In this document: piece by piece, positions 17,572 to 25,963 of the stretch
Numbering within the stretch: the first letter of the stretch is position 1
Layout: each line of letters begins with the position of its first letter
Assembly (NCBI RefSeq): GCF_022953055.1
Contig: NZ_JALJEJ010000002.1
Span: 1-64,000, forward strand
Reading direction: 5' to 3'
Length of the DNA stretch: 64,000 nucleotides
Origin: Mucilaginibacter straminoryzae
GTDB lineage: Bacteria; Bacteroidota; Bacteroidia; Sphingobacteriales; Sphingobacteriaceae
The notes under the pieces: generated by a model
The model's database searches: none
Seen by the model: the letters and a program-made list of their open reading frames with translations, nothing else
What the model was told of the DNA's origin: nothing
Made by a program: the position numbers and the translations under genes

Positions 17572-17979
17572 ATGAAAAACAAGATCATATCTTTCCGGAT
17601 AGCGTCAGTCACCGCTATCCTGGCATTATTTTCAGCTATTACTGGTGCCAAGGCGCAAACGCCTGATCTGAAAACTTCAACACCTGAACAAAGAGCCGAA
17701 TGGCAGAATAAGCTAATGAAGGAAAAGTTGAAGCTAACAGACACCCAGTATCATCAGGTCAGCAACCTCAACCTGGAATATGCACGAAAAATGCAGCCTG
17801 TCATCACGGGCGAGGGTAGCCGGTTTTCACGCGGTAAAAAAGCGAGAGCATTGATGAAGGAAAAAGAGGATAAGCTAAAGCAATTACTAACAAAAGAACA
17901 ATTCGAAGCCTACCAGCAGGACATAAAGGAAAAGATGAGTGCGGCTAAGGAAGCCTTTATGCAAAGTAAGAATCCTTAA
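17572..17979 (+). CDS. Spy/CpxP-like periplasmic protein
   Basis: The start chosen is the ATG at 17572 (MKNKIISFRIASVTAILALF..AKAQ, signal peptide). An upstream in-frame ATG at 17530 adds 14 residues that would spoil the signal. About 135 aa. The mature protein is helical, charged and has LTDTQYHQVSNLNLEYA and LLTKEQFEAYQQ, resembling the LTxxQ motifs of Spy/CpxP-like proteins. These act as periplasmic ATP-independent chaperones or stress sensors, but the Bacteroidota members are little studied. The serine hydrolase starts 9 bp downstream, so the two are in one operon under operator site 3. Confidence 0.75.
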   Translation: MKNKIISFRIASVTAILALFSAITGAKAQTPDLKTSTPEQRAEWQNKLMKEKLKLTDTQYHQVSNLNLEYARKMQPVITGEGSRFSRGKKARALMKEKEDKLKQLLTKEQFEAYQQDIKEKMSAAKEAFMQSKNP

Positions 17980-17988
17980 ATAACCATT

Positions 17989-19080
17989 ATGAAAAAGCAT
18001 TTTTTTTCGATGATCGTGATCGTATTCGCCTGCATTACAACAGCATCAGCACAATACGACTTCAGCAAGGTGGATAACTGGCTCGAAGAAAACACCCCCA
18101 ATATGGGTGGCCGTTCGGTATTGATGATCTATAAAGACGGCAAGATCATTTATACCAAAGCGGTGAACGAACTGAGCGGCCGGCAGAAGATGGTCGGAAA
18201 GTTCATGGCCCGCAGGCTGGGCAAAACTATTAACACAGATGACTTTACATCCACTACAAAGCAGATGATTGCCAGTTGCAGCAAATGGTACAGCGCCGCC
18301 CTGGTGATGACCTTTGTGGATGAAGGAAAATTAAAGTTAACCGATACCGTGGGTAAATACCTGCCTGTTCTTACACAACATGGTAAAGGCAATATTACCA
18401 TCGCTCAATGCCTGTCGCACACAACGGGTATTAAAGCTCCGGATTTGAAGGAGAGCCTGCAAGAGTGGAAGAACGTGGGTAGTATGGACGAAGCTATTGC
18501 CCAGATCGCCTCCCTGCCAATGGAAGGAAAGCCAGGAACCGTTTTCCATTACAGCAATGCCGGTTTGCAGATTGCCGGCGCGGTGATCGAAAAGATCAGC
18601 GGCAAAAGTTTCGAAACCCTGTTTGCCGAGCGTATAGCGATGCCACTGGCCATGAAGAATACCGATTTCGGTAACGGCAAGGTGGCGCTACCCGCTGGCG
18701 GCGGCCGTAGTACGGCCGAAGATTATATGAACTTCCTGGTGATGATCCTGAATAAAGGCACTTTCAACGGCAAACGTATCCTGAACGAGGGCAGCGTGGT
18801 ACAGATGCAGGTTAACAGACTAACACCTGATGTAAAAATTGCTTATTCGCCCGCGGAGGCAGGCGGGATTGGCTATGGTTTCGGGGAGTGGATAGTGGAA
18901 AAATCTGCCGTAACCGGCAACACCACTACCGTCAGTAGTCCGGGCCTTTTCGGTAGTTTCCCATGGGTAGACAATGAGCGGAAGTATGCAGCCTTTTTAC
19001 TCACTTTTTATATCAAAAATGACGGCAGACAAGAACGGTACAAGCAGCTGAGGACGCTGGTGAATGAAGCCATCAGGTGA
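17989..19080 (+). CDS. Serine hydrolase, beta-lactamase class C family
   Basis: 363 aa with a signal peptide (ITTASAQ). Catalytic motifs are SCSK (SxxK, near residues 91-95, with flanking KWYSAALVM) and YSNAG (YxN), plus a C-terminal GGIGYGFGEW segment in place of a clear KTG triad. The fold is that of class C beta-lactamases, DD-peptidases and esterases (PF00144 type); most such genes in Bacteroidota are peptidases or esterases rather than resistance enzymes. It is co-transcribed with the Spy-like gene, which suggests a shared envelope-related role. Confidence 0.87.
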   Translation: MKKHFFSMIVIVFACITTASAQYDFSKVDNWLEENTPNMGGRSVLMIYKDGKIIYTKAVNELSGRQKMVGKFMARRLGKTINTDDFTSTTKQMIASCSKWYSAALVMTFVDEGKLKLTDTVGKYLPVLTQHGKGNITIAQCLSHTTGIKAPDLKESLQEWKNVGSMDEAIAQIASLPMEGKPGTVFHYSNAGLQIAGAVIEKISGKSFETLFAERIAMPLAMKNTDFGNGKVALPAGGGRSTAEDYMNFLVMILNKGTFNGKRILNEGSVVQMQVNRLTPDVKIAYSPAEAGGIGYGFGEWIVEKSAVTGNTTTVSSPGLFGSFPWVDNERKYAAFLLTFYIKNDGRQERYKQLRTLVNEAIR

Positions 19081-19131
19081 TAGCATCACGAGGAATGAGC
19101 TCGAGTAAAGAGTTAGTGACCGCACCTTTTA

Positions 19132-19545
19132 TCAGGCTTGGTATAACCCGCGTACATACTCCACGTAAAATTGCGATTGGTTTTGTTTCAGGTAGGCAGA
19201 GTAAGCATTATAGATCACCGCATTACAATCTCATTTTATATAGGCCAGGGCCGGATCTTTTATAAACAGTGAGTCTACAACCTGAAACACAAAATCCTGT
19301 ACTTTAGGGTTAGTAAGATCCAGCACTAACTGATTGCGGAAAAAATATTCTTCACGATGTGGCTGCTTTATCACCCAATCCGGATGTCTGTGATAGAGCT
19401 CGCTTTTCGGATTTACCATCTCCGGCTCAATCAAGATGCCGAACTTCACCCCCTCGGCTTGTGCTTCACGTGCAATGGCCACACTACCATCAGGTAGTTT
19501 CTTCCGGCTCTCCTGCCAGTCGCCCAAACCTGCATGATCGTCGTT
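19132..19545 (-). pseudogene. GH36 alpha-galactosidase fragment, broken
   Basis: Minus-strand remnant of the central catalytic part of a GH36 alpha-galactosidase: NDDHAGLGDW, GVKFGILIEPEMVNPKSELY, HPDWVIKQP, RNQLVLDLTNP and then AYIK. The next codon, expected to be the Trp of the catalytic WDCN motif, is TGA at 19231-19233, after which DCNAVIYNAYSAYL and VEYVRGLY continue in frame to a stop at 19132. There is neither N-terminal nor C-terminal domain; homology ends at a TGA just before NDD (19546-19548). It is a clear gene fossil: about 138 of some 700 codons remain. The rest of 19546-19836 shows no recognisable gene. Confidence 0.85.
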
Positions 19546-19836
19546 TCAATACCCAGTTGTCCTCTGTGCAACAACATTCGTTAGATTATCGCTGGCAGGT
19601 GGGAATAAGTACTAATTCTTTGATTACAGGTCTGGTAAGGCTTTAAAGCTCAAAGACGGAGAGAAAGCCAAGATCGGGAAGCTATCCCTAAACAATCGAA
19701 AGTTTTAACAGTGGCGAATGGGTGGATGAAGATCATTAAAGCTGCGTACGTAAGTGGTTTCGGCTAAATTTATCATGATTTTGGATAAATCTTTTAAGGC
19801 GTTAACAAGGTTATTTGTATCATCAAAACAATCAAT

Positions 19837-20733
19837 ATGAAAGTATTTGTTACAGGAGCTTCTGGCTTCGTAGGTACTGCCGTTGTGCAGGAATTATTAA
19901 AGGCCGGTCACCAGGTGCTGGGGTTGGCGCGTTCGGAAGCATCGGCCGCCAAATTAAAAGCTGCCGGTGCAGAAGTTCATTATGGCGATCTGGAAAACCT
20001 GGATAGCCTTTGCAAAGGCACGGCCAAAAGCGACGGGGTGATTCATTGCGGTTTTATCCACGACTTTACCCGCTTCGCGGAAGTTTGCGCAATAGATGAG
20101 CGAGCAATAGAGGCAATGACGGCGGTTTTAGAGGGTTCGGACCGTCCGCTAATCGTCACTTCCGGTACCGCGTTGGTAAGCCCCGGCAATCTGGCTACAG
20201 AAGAGATGCCATCACCATTCAACTCCGCCTGGCCGCGAGCATCAGAACGTGCAGCAGAGACCGCGGTAGCTAAAGGTGTGCGTGCGGCCATCATGCGGCT
20301 GCCGCCTTCTGTGCATGGCGATGGGGATCAACATGGTTTTATTCCTATCCTGGTAAACCTGGCACGCGAAAAAGGTTTCTCAGCCTATATTGGAGACGGC
20401 CAGAACCGCTGGAACGCCGGTCATCGACTGGATGTCGGCTTATTGTATCGTTTGGCTTTAGAGCAGGCCACGCCGGGCGCGCGCTACCATGCCAATACAG
20501 AGGAAGGCATTACCGTCAAAAGCATTGCAGAAGCTATTGGAACGCAACTAAATCTACCGGTCAGATCCATTGGCGCTGAAGAGGCTGCCAGGCATTTTAG
20601 CTGGTTTGCCCATATGGCAGCTATCGATTGCCCGTCTTCGAGTAGATGGACACAGGAGCACTTAAACTGGCAACCAAACCATCCTTTACTTTTAAGTGAT
20701 ATTGAAAACGGTGTTTACACCGGCAGAAAATAA
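19837..20733 (+). CDS. SDR-family NAD(P)-dependent oxidoreductase/epimerase
   Basis: 298 aa, cytosolic. The N-terminal Rossmann motif is VFVTGASGFVGTAVVQEL (GxxGxxG), followed by YGDLENLDSL, TSGTALVSPG and RLPPSVHG, the order seen in extended or atypical SDRs related to NmrA and 3-beta-HSD-like proteins. The usual YxxxK catalytic pair is not evident; the equivalent stretch reads NSAWPRASERAAE, as in an atypical SDR group. Substrate unknown. An AraC regulator begins 12 bp downstream, so the two genes form a small operon. A preceding ORF-free gap ends with the GH36 fossil. Confidence 0.87.
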   Translation: MKVFVTGASGFVGTAVVQELLKAGHQVLGLARSEASAAKLKAAGAEVHYGDLENLDSLCKGTAKSDGVIHCGFIHDFTRFAEVCAIDERAIEAMTAVLEGSDRPLIVTSGTALVSPGNLATEEMPSPFNSAWPRASERAAETAVAKGVRAAIMRLPPSVHGDGDQHGFIPILVNLAREKGFSAYIGDGQNRWNAGHRLDVGLLYRLALEQATPGARYHANTEEGITVKSIAEAIGTQLNLPVRSIGAEEAARHFSWFAHMAAIDCPSSSRWTQEHLNWQPNHPLLLSDIENGVYTGRK

Positions 20734-20745
20734 GTATCTTGTATC

Positions 20746-21672
20746 ATGAGCAATTCACCACTCATTCGTTTCAGCACCGTCGGCGACTACCACCGGGCCG
20801 CCGGCCTGCTTAAACCCGCGCATCCGCTGATCAGCGTTATTCGCATGGAAACTGTCGGCGTACCGATCGCGAAGGCACCCTTCAGCCTGGTGAGTGATTT
20901 TTATTGGATCTCGATGAAAAAAATGCCGCCTATCAAATTCCGGTATGGCCAGCAAACCAGCGATTTTGATGATGGTGTGTTATTCTTTATGTCGCCGGGG
21001 CAATTGTTTGGAATAGAAAGTGCGGAACGTATGGCGGACTTTAAAAAACCTGAGGGGTGGATGATCCTGATCCACCCGGATTTTTTTTGGAATACCCCGC
21101 TCGCCAAAAACATCAAACATTACGAATTCTTCAGCTATTCTGTGAACGAGGCGCTACACCTTTCTGAAAAGGAAGAAGCAATACTGACCGCTATTGTAAA
21201 CCAGATTGAACAGGAATATAATACTGGAATTGACCGTTTTAGTCAAAACGTGATCATTGCACAACTAGAGTTATTATTAACCTATTCGGAACGCTTCTAT
21301 CAGCGGCAATTTATTACTCGTAAAAAATCCGGACATGAGTTGCTGACGCGCCTGGAAGATTACCTGGACAATTATTTTAACAGCGGCGACTTAGCAAAAC
21401 GGGGCCTTCCCAGCGTGACGGAGATTGCTGAAAGATTGAACATTTCCCCTGGTTATTTAAGCAGCCTGCTCAAAACGCTGACCGGGCAAAATATGCAGCA
21501 GCACCTGCACCAAAAGCTGATAGAACTGGCCAAGGAAAAACTTTCCACCACCAATCTCAGCATCAGCGAGATCGCTTATGAACTCGGATTTGAGCATCTG
21601 CAATCGTTTAGTAAGTTATTCAAGACGAAGACGAAATTATCACCTCTGGAATTCCGGGTATCGTTCAACTGA
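20746..21672 (+). CDS. AraC-family transcriptional regulator
   Basis: 308 aa. The N-terminal 190 residues form an AraC-type ligand-sensing domain (GVLFFMSPGQLFGIE, WMILIHPDFFWNTPLAKNI). The C-terminal helix-turn-helix pair covers about 200-305: GLPSVTEIAERLNISPGYLS, TGQNMQQHLHQKLIELAKEKL and LGFEHLQSFSKLFKTKTKLS. It lies 12 bp after the SDR gene on the same strand and probably regulates it in response to a small molecule that cannot be predicted. Confidence 0.9.
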   Translation: MSNSPLIRFSTVGDYHRAAGLLKPAHPLISVIRMETVGVPIAKAPFSLVSDFYWISMKKMPPIKFRYGQQTSDFDDGVLFFMSPGQLFGIESAERMADFKKPEGWMILIHPDFFWNTPLAKNIKHYEFFSYSVNEALHLSEKEEAILTAIVNQIEQEYNTGIDRFSQNVIIAQLELLLTYSERFYQRQFITRKKSGHELLTRLEDYLDNYFNSGDLAKRGLPSVTEIAERLNISPGYLSSLLKTLTGQNMQQHLHQKLIELAKEKLSTTNLSISEIAYELGFEHLQSFSKLFKTKTKLSPLEFRVSFN

Positions 21673-21851
21673 AACAACCCGGACGTTACGCTTATCGGCA
21701 AAAAAACAATCTCACCTGACACTGTAGAGTATCAAGAAAATTATCTCTGCTCTCGTTTTATTTCAGCAGGTTCTTCAAAAAAGATCACTAAGATTTTCCT
21801 TCAGCTATTAAGCCACAGAACAGAAATCTCTATCATAGCTAATTTACGCAA

Positions 21852-21876
21852 AAGCTGACCATGCAATGATCAGCTT
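21852..21876 (-). terminator. Hairpin downstream of the M16 peptidase gene
   Basis: AAGCTGA (21852-21858) and TCAGCTT (21870-21876) form a 7-bp stem. On the minus strand it is followed by TTGCG, a short T-stretch only. Position suits the end of the long minus-strand operon that stops at 22006, but the T-tract is weak. Confidence 0.4.
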
Positions 21877-21898
21877 GAACCGCAATAGTGCCTGTCTT

Positions 21899-21954
21899 TA
21901 TCAAATCCTCCCATTTTGGGGTGAGTGGGAGAATTTGATAAGGAATTATCTTTG
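21899..21954 (+). promoter_or_regulatory. Orphan promoter with 15-bp inverted repeat
   Basis: TATCAAATCCTCCCA (21899-21913) and TGGGAGAATTTGATA (21926-21940) are complementary at 14 of 15 positions around a 12-bp loop. Six bases later lies TATCTTTG (21947-21954), an exact Bacteroidota -7 box on the plus strand. No intact plus-strand gene follows: an ATG at 21994 opens only about 53 codons that run antisense into the 3' end of the M16 gene. This looks like an operator-promoter left without its gene. The rest of 21673-22005 shows nothing else recognisable. Confidence 0.55.
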
Positions 21955-22005
21955 TATAGCTAGTAAACAATCTCACTTAAAAACTTTAAGACAAATGACA
22001 ACCTC

Positions 22006-24795
22006 TCAATTGCCTTGGTCTTTTCCGGGCAACAAGATTAACTTAATAAAGTTATTTCCGTTCAGGTATTTCATAGCTGTTTCTTTAACATCATTAGTAT
22101 TGATTGAGATCAATTGCTGGGAATACTGGTTTATTTCATCCATATCCTCCTGATTCTGCAACTGCCCCAAGATGTAATTCTGCCAAAAACCGTTCGTTTT
22201 TATTGCGGTCTCTAACGTGCGTTGATCCTCGGCTTTAAACTTATCGAGATTGATCTGTGTCGGCCCGGATGATTTAATCTTGTCTGCTTCATCCAACACA
22301 GAGGATATCAATTTATCCACATTTTGGGGTGCGCAACCGAATGAAACTACCAGGTTATATCGCTGTTTCGGATATTTGACAGTGCTGATCCGAACGCTTG
22401 GCGAATAAACACCACCTTCGTCTTCGCGCAACCTTTCCAGTAAGCGAATTTCCAGCGTCTCTTTTAGTGCGTCCAGTTTTAGCTTATTCTGAAAGCTGTA
22501 GGTAAACGGCCCGGAAAACACCAGATTTACCGTAGCTTTAGGCTCTGAGCCCTTATATACCTTTCGCTCTATCCACCCGGACGGAATATCGATATTCAAA
22601 TCCTTCGCCTCTTCTGCTTTACCTTTTGCGGGAAGCGAAGCAATGTATTTTTCTACGAGTGGCTTTACAGCCAATGTATCAATACTTCCGGTGAATACTA
22701 TCGTAAAACCGCCGTTATTTTTGAACCGTTCCTGAAAAATAGTGTACGCTCGATCAAGATTGACCTGGTTTAATTTCTCTAACGACGGGCCCGTTCTGCG
22801 CACATTATGGTTGCCTAATACGGCACTAATGGTATCGCGAAAGACGCTAGCAGGGTCATTAGAACGATTAATAAGCGATGCCTTAGAACGTTCTAAAATT
22901 CCATGAAACTGGGCGGAATCTTTACGCGGTTCCGTAATATATGCGTACATTAATTTAAGCGCATTTTCGAGGTTAGCATTATTAGCCTGCCCATAGATAT
23001 TCTGGGTACGCTCTCCTATTGAAACCTGAATTGCAAGCTGCTTTCCGGAAAGATACTTACTTAGCTGGGTTGTATTATAATTTCCTGCACCAAAAGAAGG
23101 AATCATGTTGGCTGCAGTGGCAGACTGATAGTCGGCGTATGTATATAGCGAACTTCCGCCTGGTGCAAAACCACTAAACAAGATTTCATCATTCTTAAAA
23201 ACCGTTGGTTTTAGCACGACCTTTATACCGTTACTTAAGGTCCATGTGGTGATTCCCAGTTTGCTATTACTACCCCGGCTGACAATTTTACCCGCCACCG
23301 GTTCTGCTTTTAAGATATCCTGTGTATTAACCTCATCTTTGAAAGGAAAAATATTTTCTGTCGCTGCAGCTTTCATCCAGCCCACAAAAGTGGCTTCATC
23401 CGGCAGATTTGCCTTTTCTTTTTCAGGTGCCGTAATGATGATATCGCGGTTTGTTGTTATTGAAAACAACTGCCCGAGCGTGTTTATGTCATTAATAGTG
23501 ATATTTGCAATATCTTTCTTTACCAACTCATATTCATAGGAGATACCCGGCGAGGCAGTACCATACAAAAAGTATTGCAAATACTCTTTTACATAACTTT
23601 CGGAATTGGTTTTATCCTTTTCTTTAAAGGCCGCTTCAAACTGGGTAAGGTACCCTTTCTTAGCTCTTTCTAATTCTGTACCGTTAAAGCCAAACCGCTT
23701 AACACGCTCAGCTTCCCTCCATGCAGCTTTTACACCCTCCTGCAAGTTACCGGGCCTGGCCGTAATAGATAAATTCAAGACATCCAGATTTGCCATAAAC
23801 GGGCCGATGCCTGCACTCGCACGTAAAAATGGAGGATTGGGTTGTCTTTGCAGTTCGCTGAAACGCTCGCCCAACATCTGGTTAAACAACGCGCGAGCAA
23901 CACTTTCACGATACTGCTTAATGGTATGCAACGGCAATTGCGGCTGTTTGAATAAAATCTCGGCAGATGTCGTCGGCATTTCCGTATCGGTTAGCGCGAT
24001 AAACTTATTCGCCCCGGTTAACGGTATGGTGTAATCTGGCCTTGGTTTTTCCTTCACAGGGTTTTTCAGGTCAGCGAATTTCGATTTTATCGTGCGCTCC
24101 ATCTGATCCACGTTCACATCACCAACTACAATTAGCGCCTGTAGATCCGGGCGGTACCAATCGTTATAAAATCGCCTGATGGTTTCCGGCTTAAAATTAT
24201 TAAGTACTTCTTCGGTACCTATGGGTAAGCGGCTGGCATATCTCGAATTATTTAAGATAACAGGAAAGAACTTGCTGCGCATCCTGTCACTCGCGCCTTT
24301 ACCCAGGCGCTTTTCTTCCAGTATCACTCCCCGTTCTTTGTTGATCTCGTTCTCATCAAGGGTTGCACCATGTGCCCAGTCATGCAGAATCTCTATCCCG
24401 TTTTTCAAGATTTCAGGATTATCCGAGGGTAGCGGCAACTGATAGACCGTTTCATCAAACCCTGTATAAGCATTAATATCCGCCCCAAAACGCACACCTG
24501 ATTTTTGCAGATAATTCACCAGTTCGTTCTTGGGAAAATGGGTTGTACCATTGAAGTTCATATGCTCAATAAAGTGAGCTAAACCACGCTGGTCATCCGT
24601 TTCCAAAACAGAACCCAGTTTATTTGCCAGGTAAAAAACCACCCTATTTTTCGGCTCTTCATTATGACGGATATAATAGGTGAACCCGTTGGCTAACTTA
24701 CCCGTGCGTACGGTAGCATCAAATGGTATGACCTGTGCCTGTGCTGAGCAGAACCCGGTTAATAAACTCAGCGCAAAGAAACGTTTAACTTTCAT
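22006..24795 (-). CDS. M16-family zinc peptidase (two tandem halves)
   Basis: 929 aa, exported (signal peptide MKVKRFFALSLLTGFCSAQA). Zinc site HFIEH at residues 74-78 is the inverted HxxEH motif, with the third ligand expected in the NEINKERGVILEEKR helix near residue 150. Family members degrade short or unfolded peptides inside a closed chamber built from an active and an inactive half; here the second half (about 480-929) lacks an HxxEH. It is the last gene of the ECF/SusCD/ABC/MutS-like operon, 14 bp after the thioredoxin gene. In context it probably trims peptides in the periplasm. Confidence 0.92.
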   Translation of the reverse strand: MKVKRFFALSLLTGFCSAQAQVIPFDATVRTGKLANGFTYYIRHNEEPKNRVVFYLANKLGSVLETDDQRGLAHFIEHMNFNGTTHFPKNELVNYLQKSGVRFGADINAYTGFDETVYQLPLPSDNPEILKNGIEILHDWAHGATLDENEINKERGVILEEKRLGKGASDRMRSKFFPVILNNSRYASRLPIGTEEVLNNFKPETIRRFYNDWYRPDLQALIVVGDVNVDQMERTIKSKFADLKNPVKEKPRPDYTIPLTGANKFIALTDTEMPTTSAEILFKQPQLPLHTIKQYRESVARALFNQMLGERFSELQRQPNPPFLRASAGIGPFMANLDVLNLSITARPGNLQEGVKAAWREAERVKRFGFNGTELERAKKGYLTQFEAAFKEKDKTNSESYVKEYLQYFLYGTASPGISYEYELVKKDIANITINDINTLGQLFSITTNRDIIITAPEKEKANLPDEATFVGWMKAAATENIFPFKDEVNTQDILKAEPVAGKIVSRGSNSKLGITTWTLSNGIKVVLKPTVFKNDEILFSGFAPGGSSLYTYADYQSATAANMIPSFGAGNYNTTQLSKYLSGKQLAIQVSIGERTQNIYGQANNANLENALKLMYAYITEPRKDSAQFHGILERSKASLINRSNDPASVFRDTISAVLGNHNVRRTGPSLEKLNQVNLDRAYTIFQERFKNNGGFTIVFTGSIDTLAVKPLVEKYIASLPAKGKAEEAKDLNIDIPSGWIERKVYKGSEPKATVNLVFSGPFTYSFQNKLKLDALKETLEIRLLERLREDEGGVYSPSVRISTVKYPKQRYNLVVSFGCAPQNVDKLISSVLDEADKIKSSGPTQINLDKFKAEDQRTLETAIKTNGFWQNYILGQLQNQEDMDEINQYSQQLISINTNDVKETAMKYLNGNNFIKLILLPGKDQGN

Positions 24796-24809
24796 GTACA
24801 GACAGCCTA

Positions 24810-25943
24810 TTATTTAAGCAGCGATGCAAGCTTTTGATTTAAAGCCTCGCCACGCAGATTTTTAGCAATAATTTTTCCGGTTGGGTCTATCAGGTAATTT
24901 TGCGGAATAGCACGGATACCGTACATCTTGGCGGCACTGTTATCCCAGAATTTAAGATCAGAAACCTGTGTCCACTCCAGGCCGTCCGCTTTGATGGCGG
25001 CTAACCAATCTTCTTTTTTTCCGGGCCTGTCTAATGACACGCCCAACACTGTGAAGTTTTTATCTTTATATTGATGATAAGCCTTCAATACGTTGGGGTT
25101 TTCCGCACGGCAGGGCCCGCACCATGATGCCCAGAAGTCTAACAATACATATTTACCTTTAAAATCTGCCAATGAAACAGGTTTATCATTTACATCATTC
25201 TGCGTAAATACAGGTGCCATAGCGCCAACAGATGTTGCACGGGATGCCTCTATCGATTTAGCAAAATTCTGCCCCGCAGAATTACCTGTAACAACGGGCG
25301 ACAAGCTCTTGAAAAGCGGTTCAACTACCGGAACATCTATATCCATACCCGCCATATCTACCAAAGCCAGCAGGCTGAGGTACGAATTTGGGTTTTGCTT
25401 GATAAATTGCTGCTGAATGGCCTTGCGCTCTTCCTGCGCTTTATTATACCGGGCCTGTAAGCCGTCCATAAAACCCTGATCTTTTTTTTGTTCTTCGCTG
25501 GCGGCTTTGTAATCTTCATTAACCATGGCCATTGCATTTTCTGGCCCTGCAACCATTGCTTTGTATCGTTTCTCATCTTCGTTAAGCTTCGAACCGCTGA
25601 TTTCAGCTTTTTTAACGGAATCTTTAGCAGCGAGGCTTATGGTTCCTTTTTCGAGATAAAGTAAAACCACGTCTGCGTTACGCCCAAGCTTAGACAAGCC
25701 CACACCCTGATGATCTAACACCAGTTGTGCCCTGGTTGGTTCGGCAACGGAACCCTTAAATTGAAATTCCCCGTTTTGAACACTGGAAGAATCTGTTACT
25801 ACTTTACCTGCTGCACGGTAGTTTAAATAGGCTTTAGCTGGAGAAGCAACGTTCCCTATTTTAGCTTTTAAAATAAAATTACCGTCCTGGGCCCAGGCCA
25901 TTGCAGGTGCAAGGCACAGGGCTAACAAAATTTTTCTTTTCAT
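24810..25943 (-). CDS. TlpA-like thioredoxin with DUF4369-like N-terminus
   Basis: 377 aa with a signal peptide (MKRKILLALCLAPAMAWA). The N-terminal 120 residues form a beta-rich DUF4369-like domain, a helical linker spans about 125-235, and the C-terminal thioredoxin domain carries FWASWCGPC with Cys275 and Cys278 and the cis-Pro region AIPQNYLID. It is a periplasmic thiol-disulfide oxidoreductase of the TlpA/ResA type. It lies 20 bp after the second MutS-like gene and 14 bp before the M16 peptidase, so it is an integral member of the operon and could reduce disulfides in peptides destined for cleavage (inference). Confidence 0.92.
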   Translation of the reverse strand: MKRKILLALCLAPAMAWAQDGNFILKAKIGNVASPAKAYLNYRAAGKVVTDSSSVQNGEFQFKGSVAEPTRAQLVLDHQGVGLSKLGRNADVVLLYLEKGTISLAAKDSVKKAEISGSKLNEDEKRYKAMVAGPENAMAMVNEDYKAASEEQKKDQGFMDGLQARYNKAQEERKAIQQQFIKQNPNSYLSLLALVDMAGMDIDVPVVEPLFKSLSPVVTGNSAGQNFAKSIEASRATSVGAMAPVFTQNDVNDKPVSLADFKGKYVLLDFWASWCGPCRAENPNVLKAYHQYKDKNFTVLGVSLDRPGKKEDWLAAIKADGLEWTQVSDLKFWDNSAAKMYGIRAIPQNYLIDPTGKIIAKNLRGEALNQKLASLLK

Positions 25944-25963
25944 TAGTTGTTATTTTTTGAATT

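Noticed and set aside
17989..19080. Antibiotic-resistance beta-lactamase
   Set aside because: The SxxK and YxN motifs define the broad class C-like hydrolase family; the operon with a Spy-like gene and the lack of a clear KTG give no support for resistance.
19077..19646. Plus-strand ORFs around the GH36 remnant
   Set aside because: They lie opposite clear GH36 motifs and have no recognisable features.
21866..22153. 95-codon plus-strand ORF
   Set aside because: Its second half is antisense to the conserved C-terminus of the M16 peptidase, and its first codons overlap the orphan operator. Treated as a remnant only.
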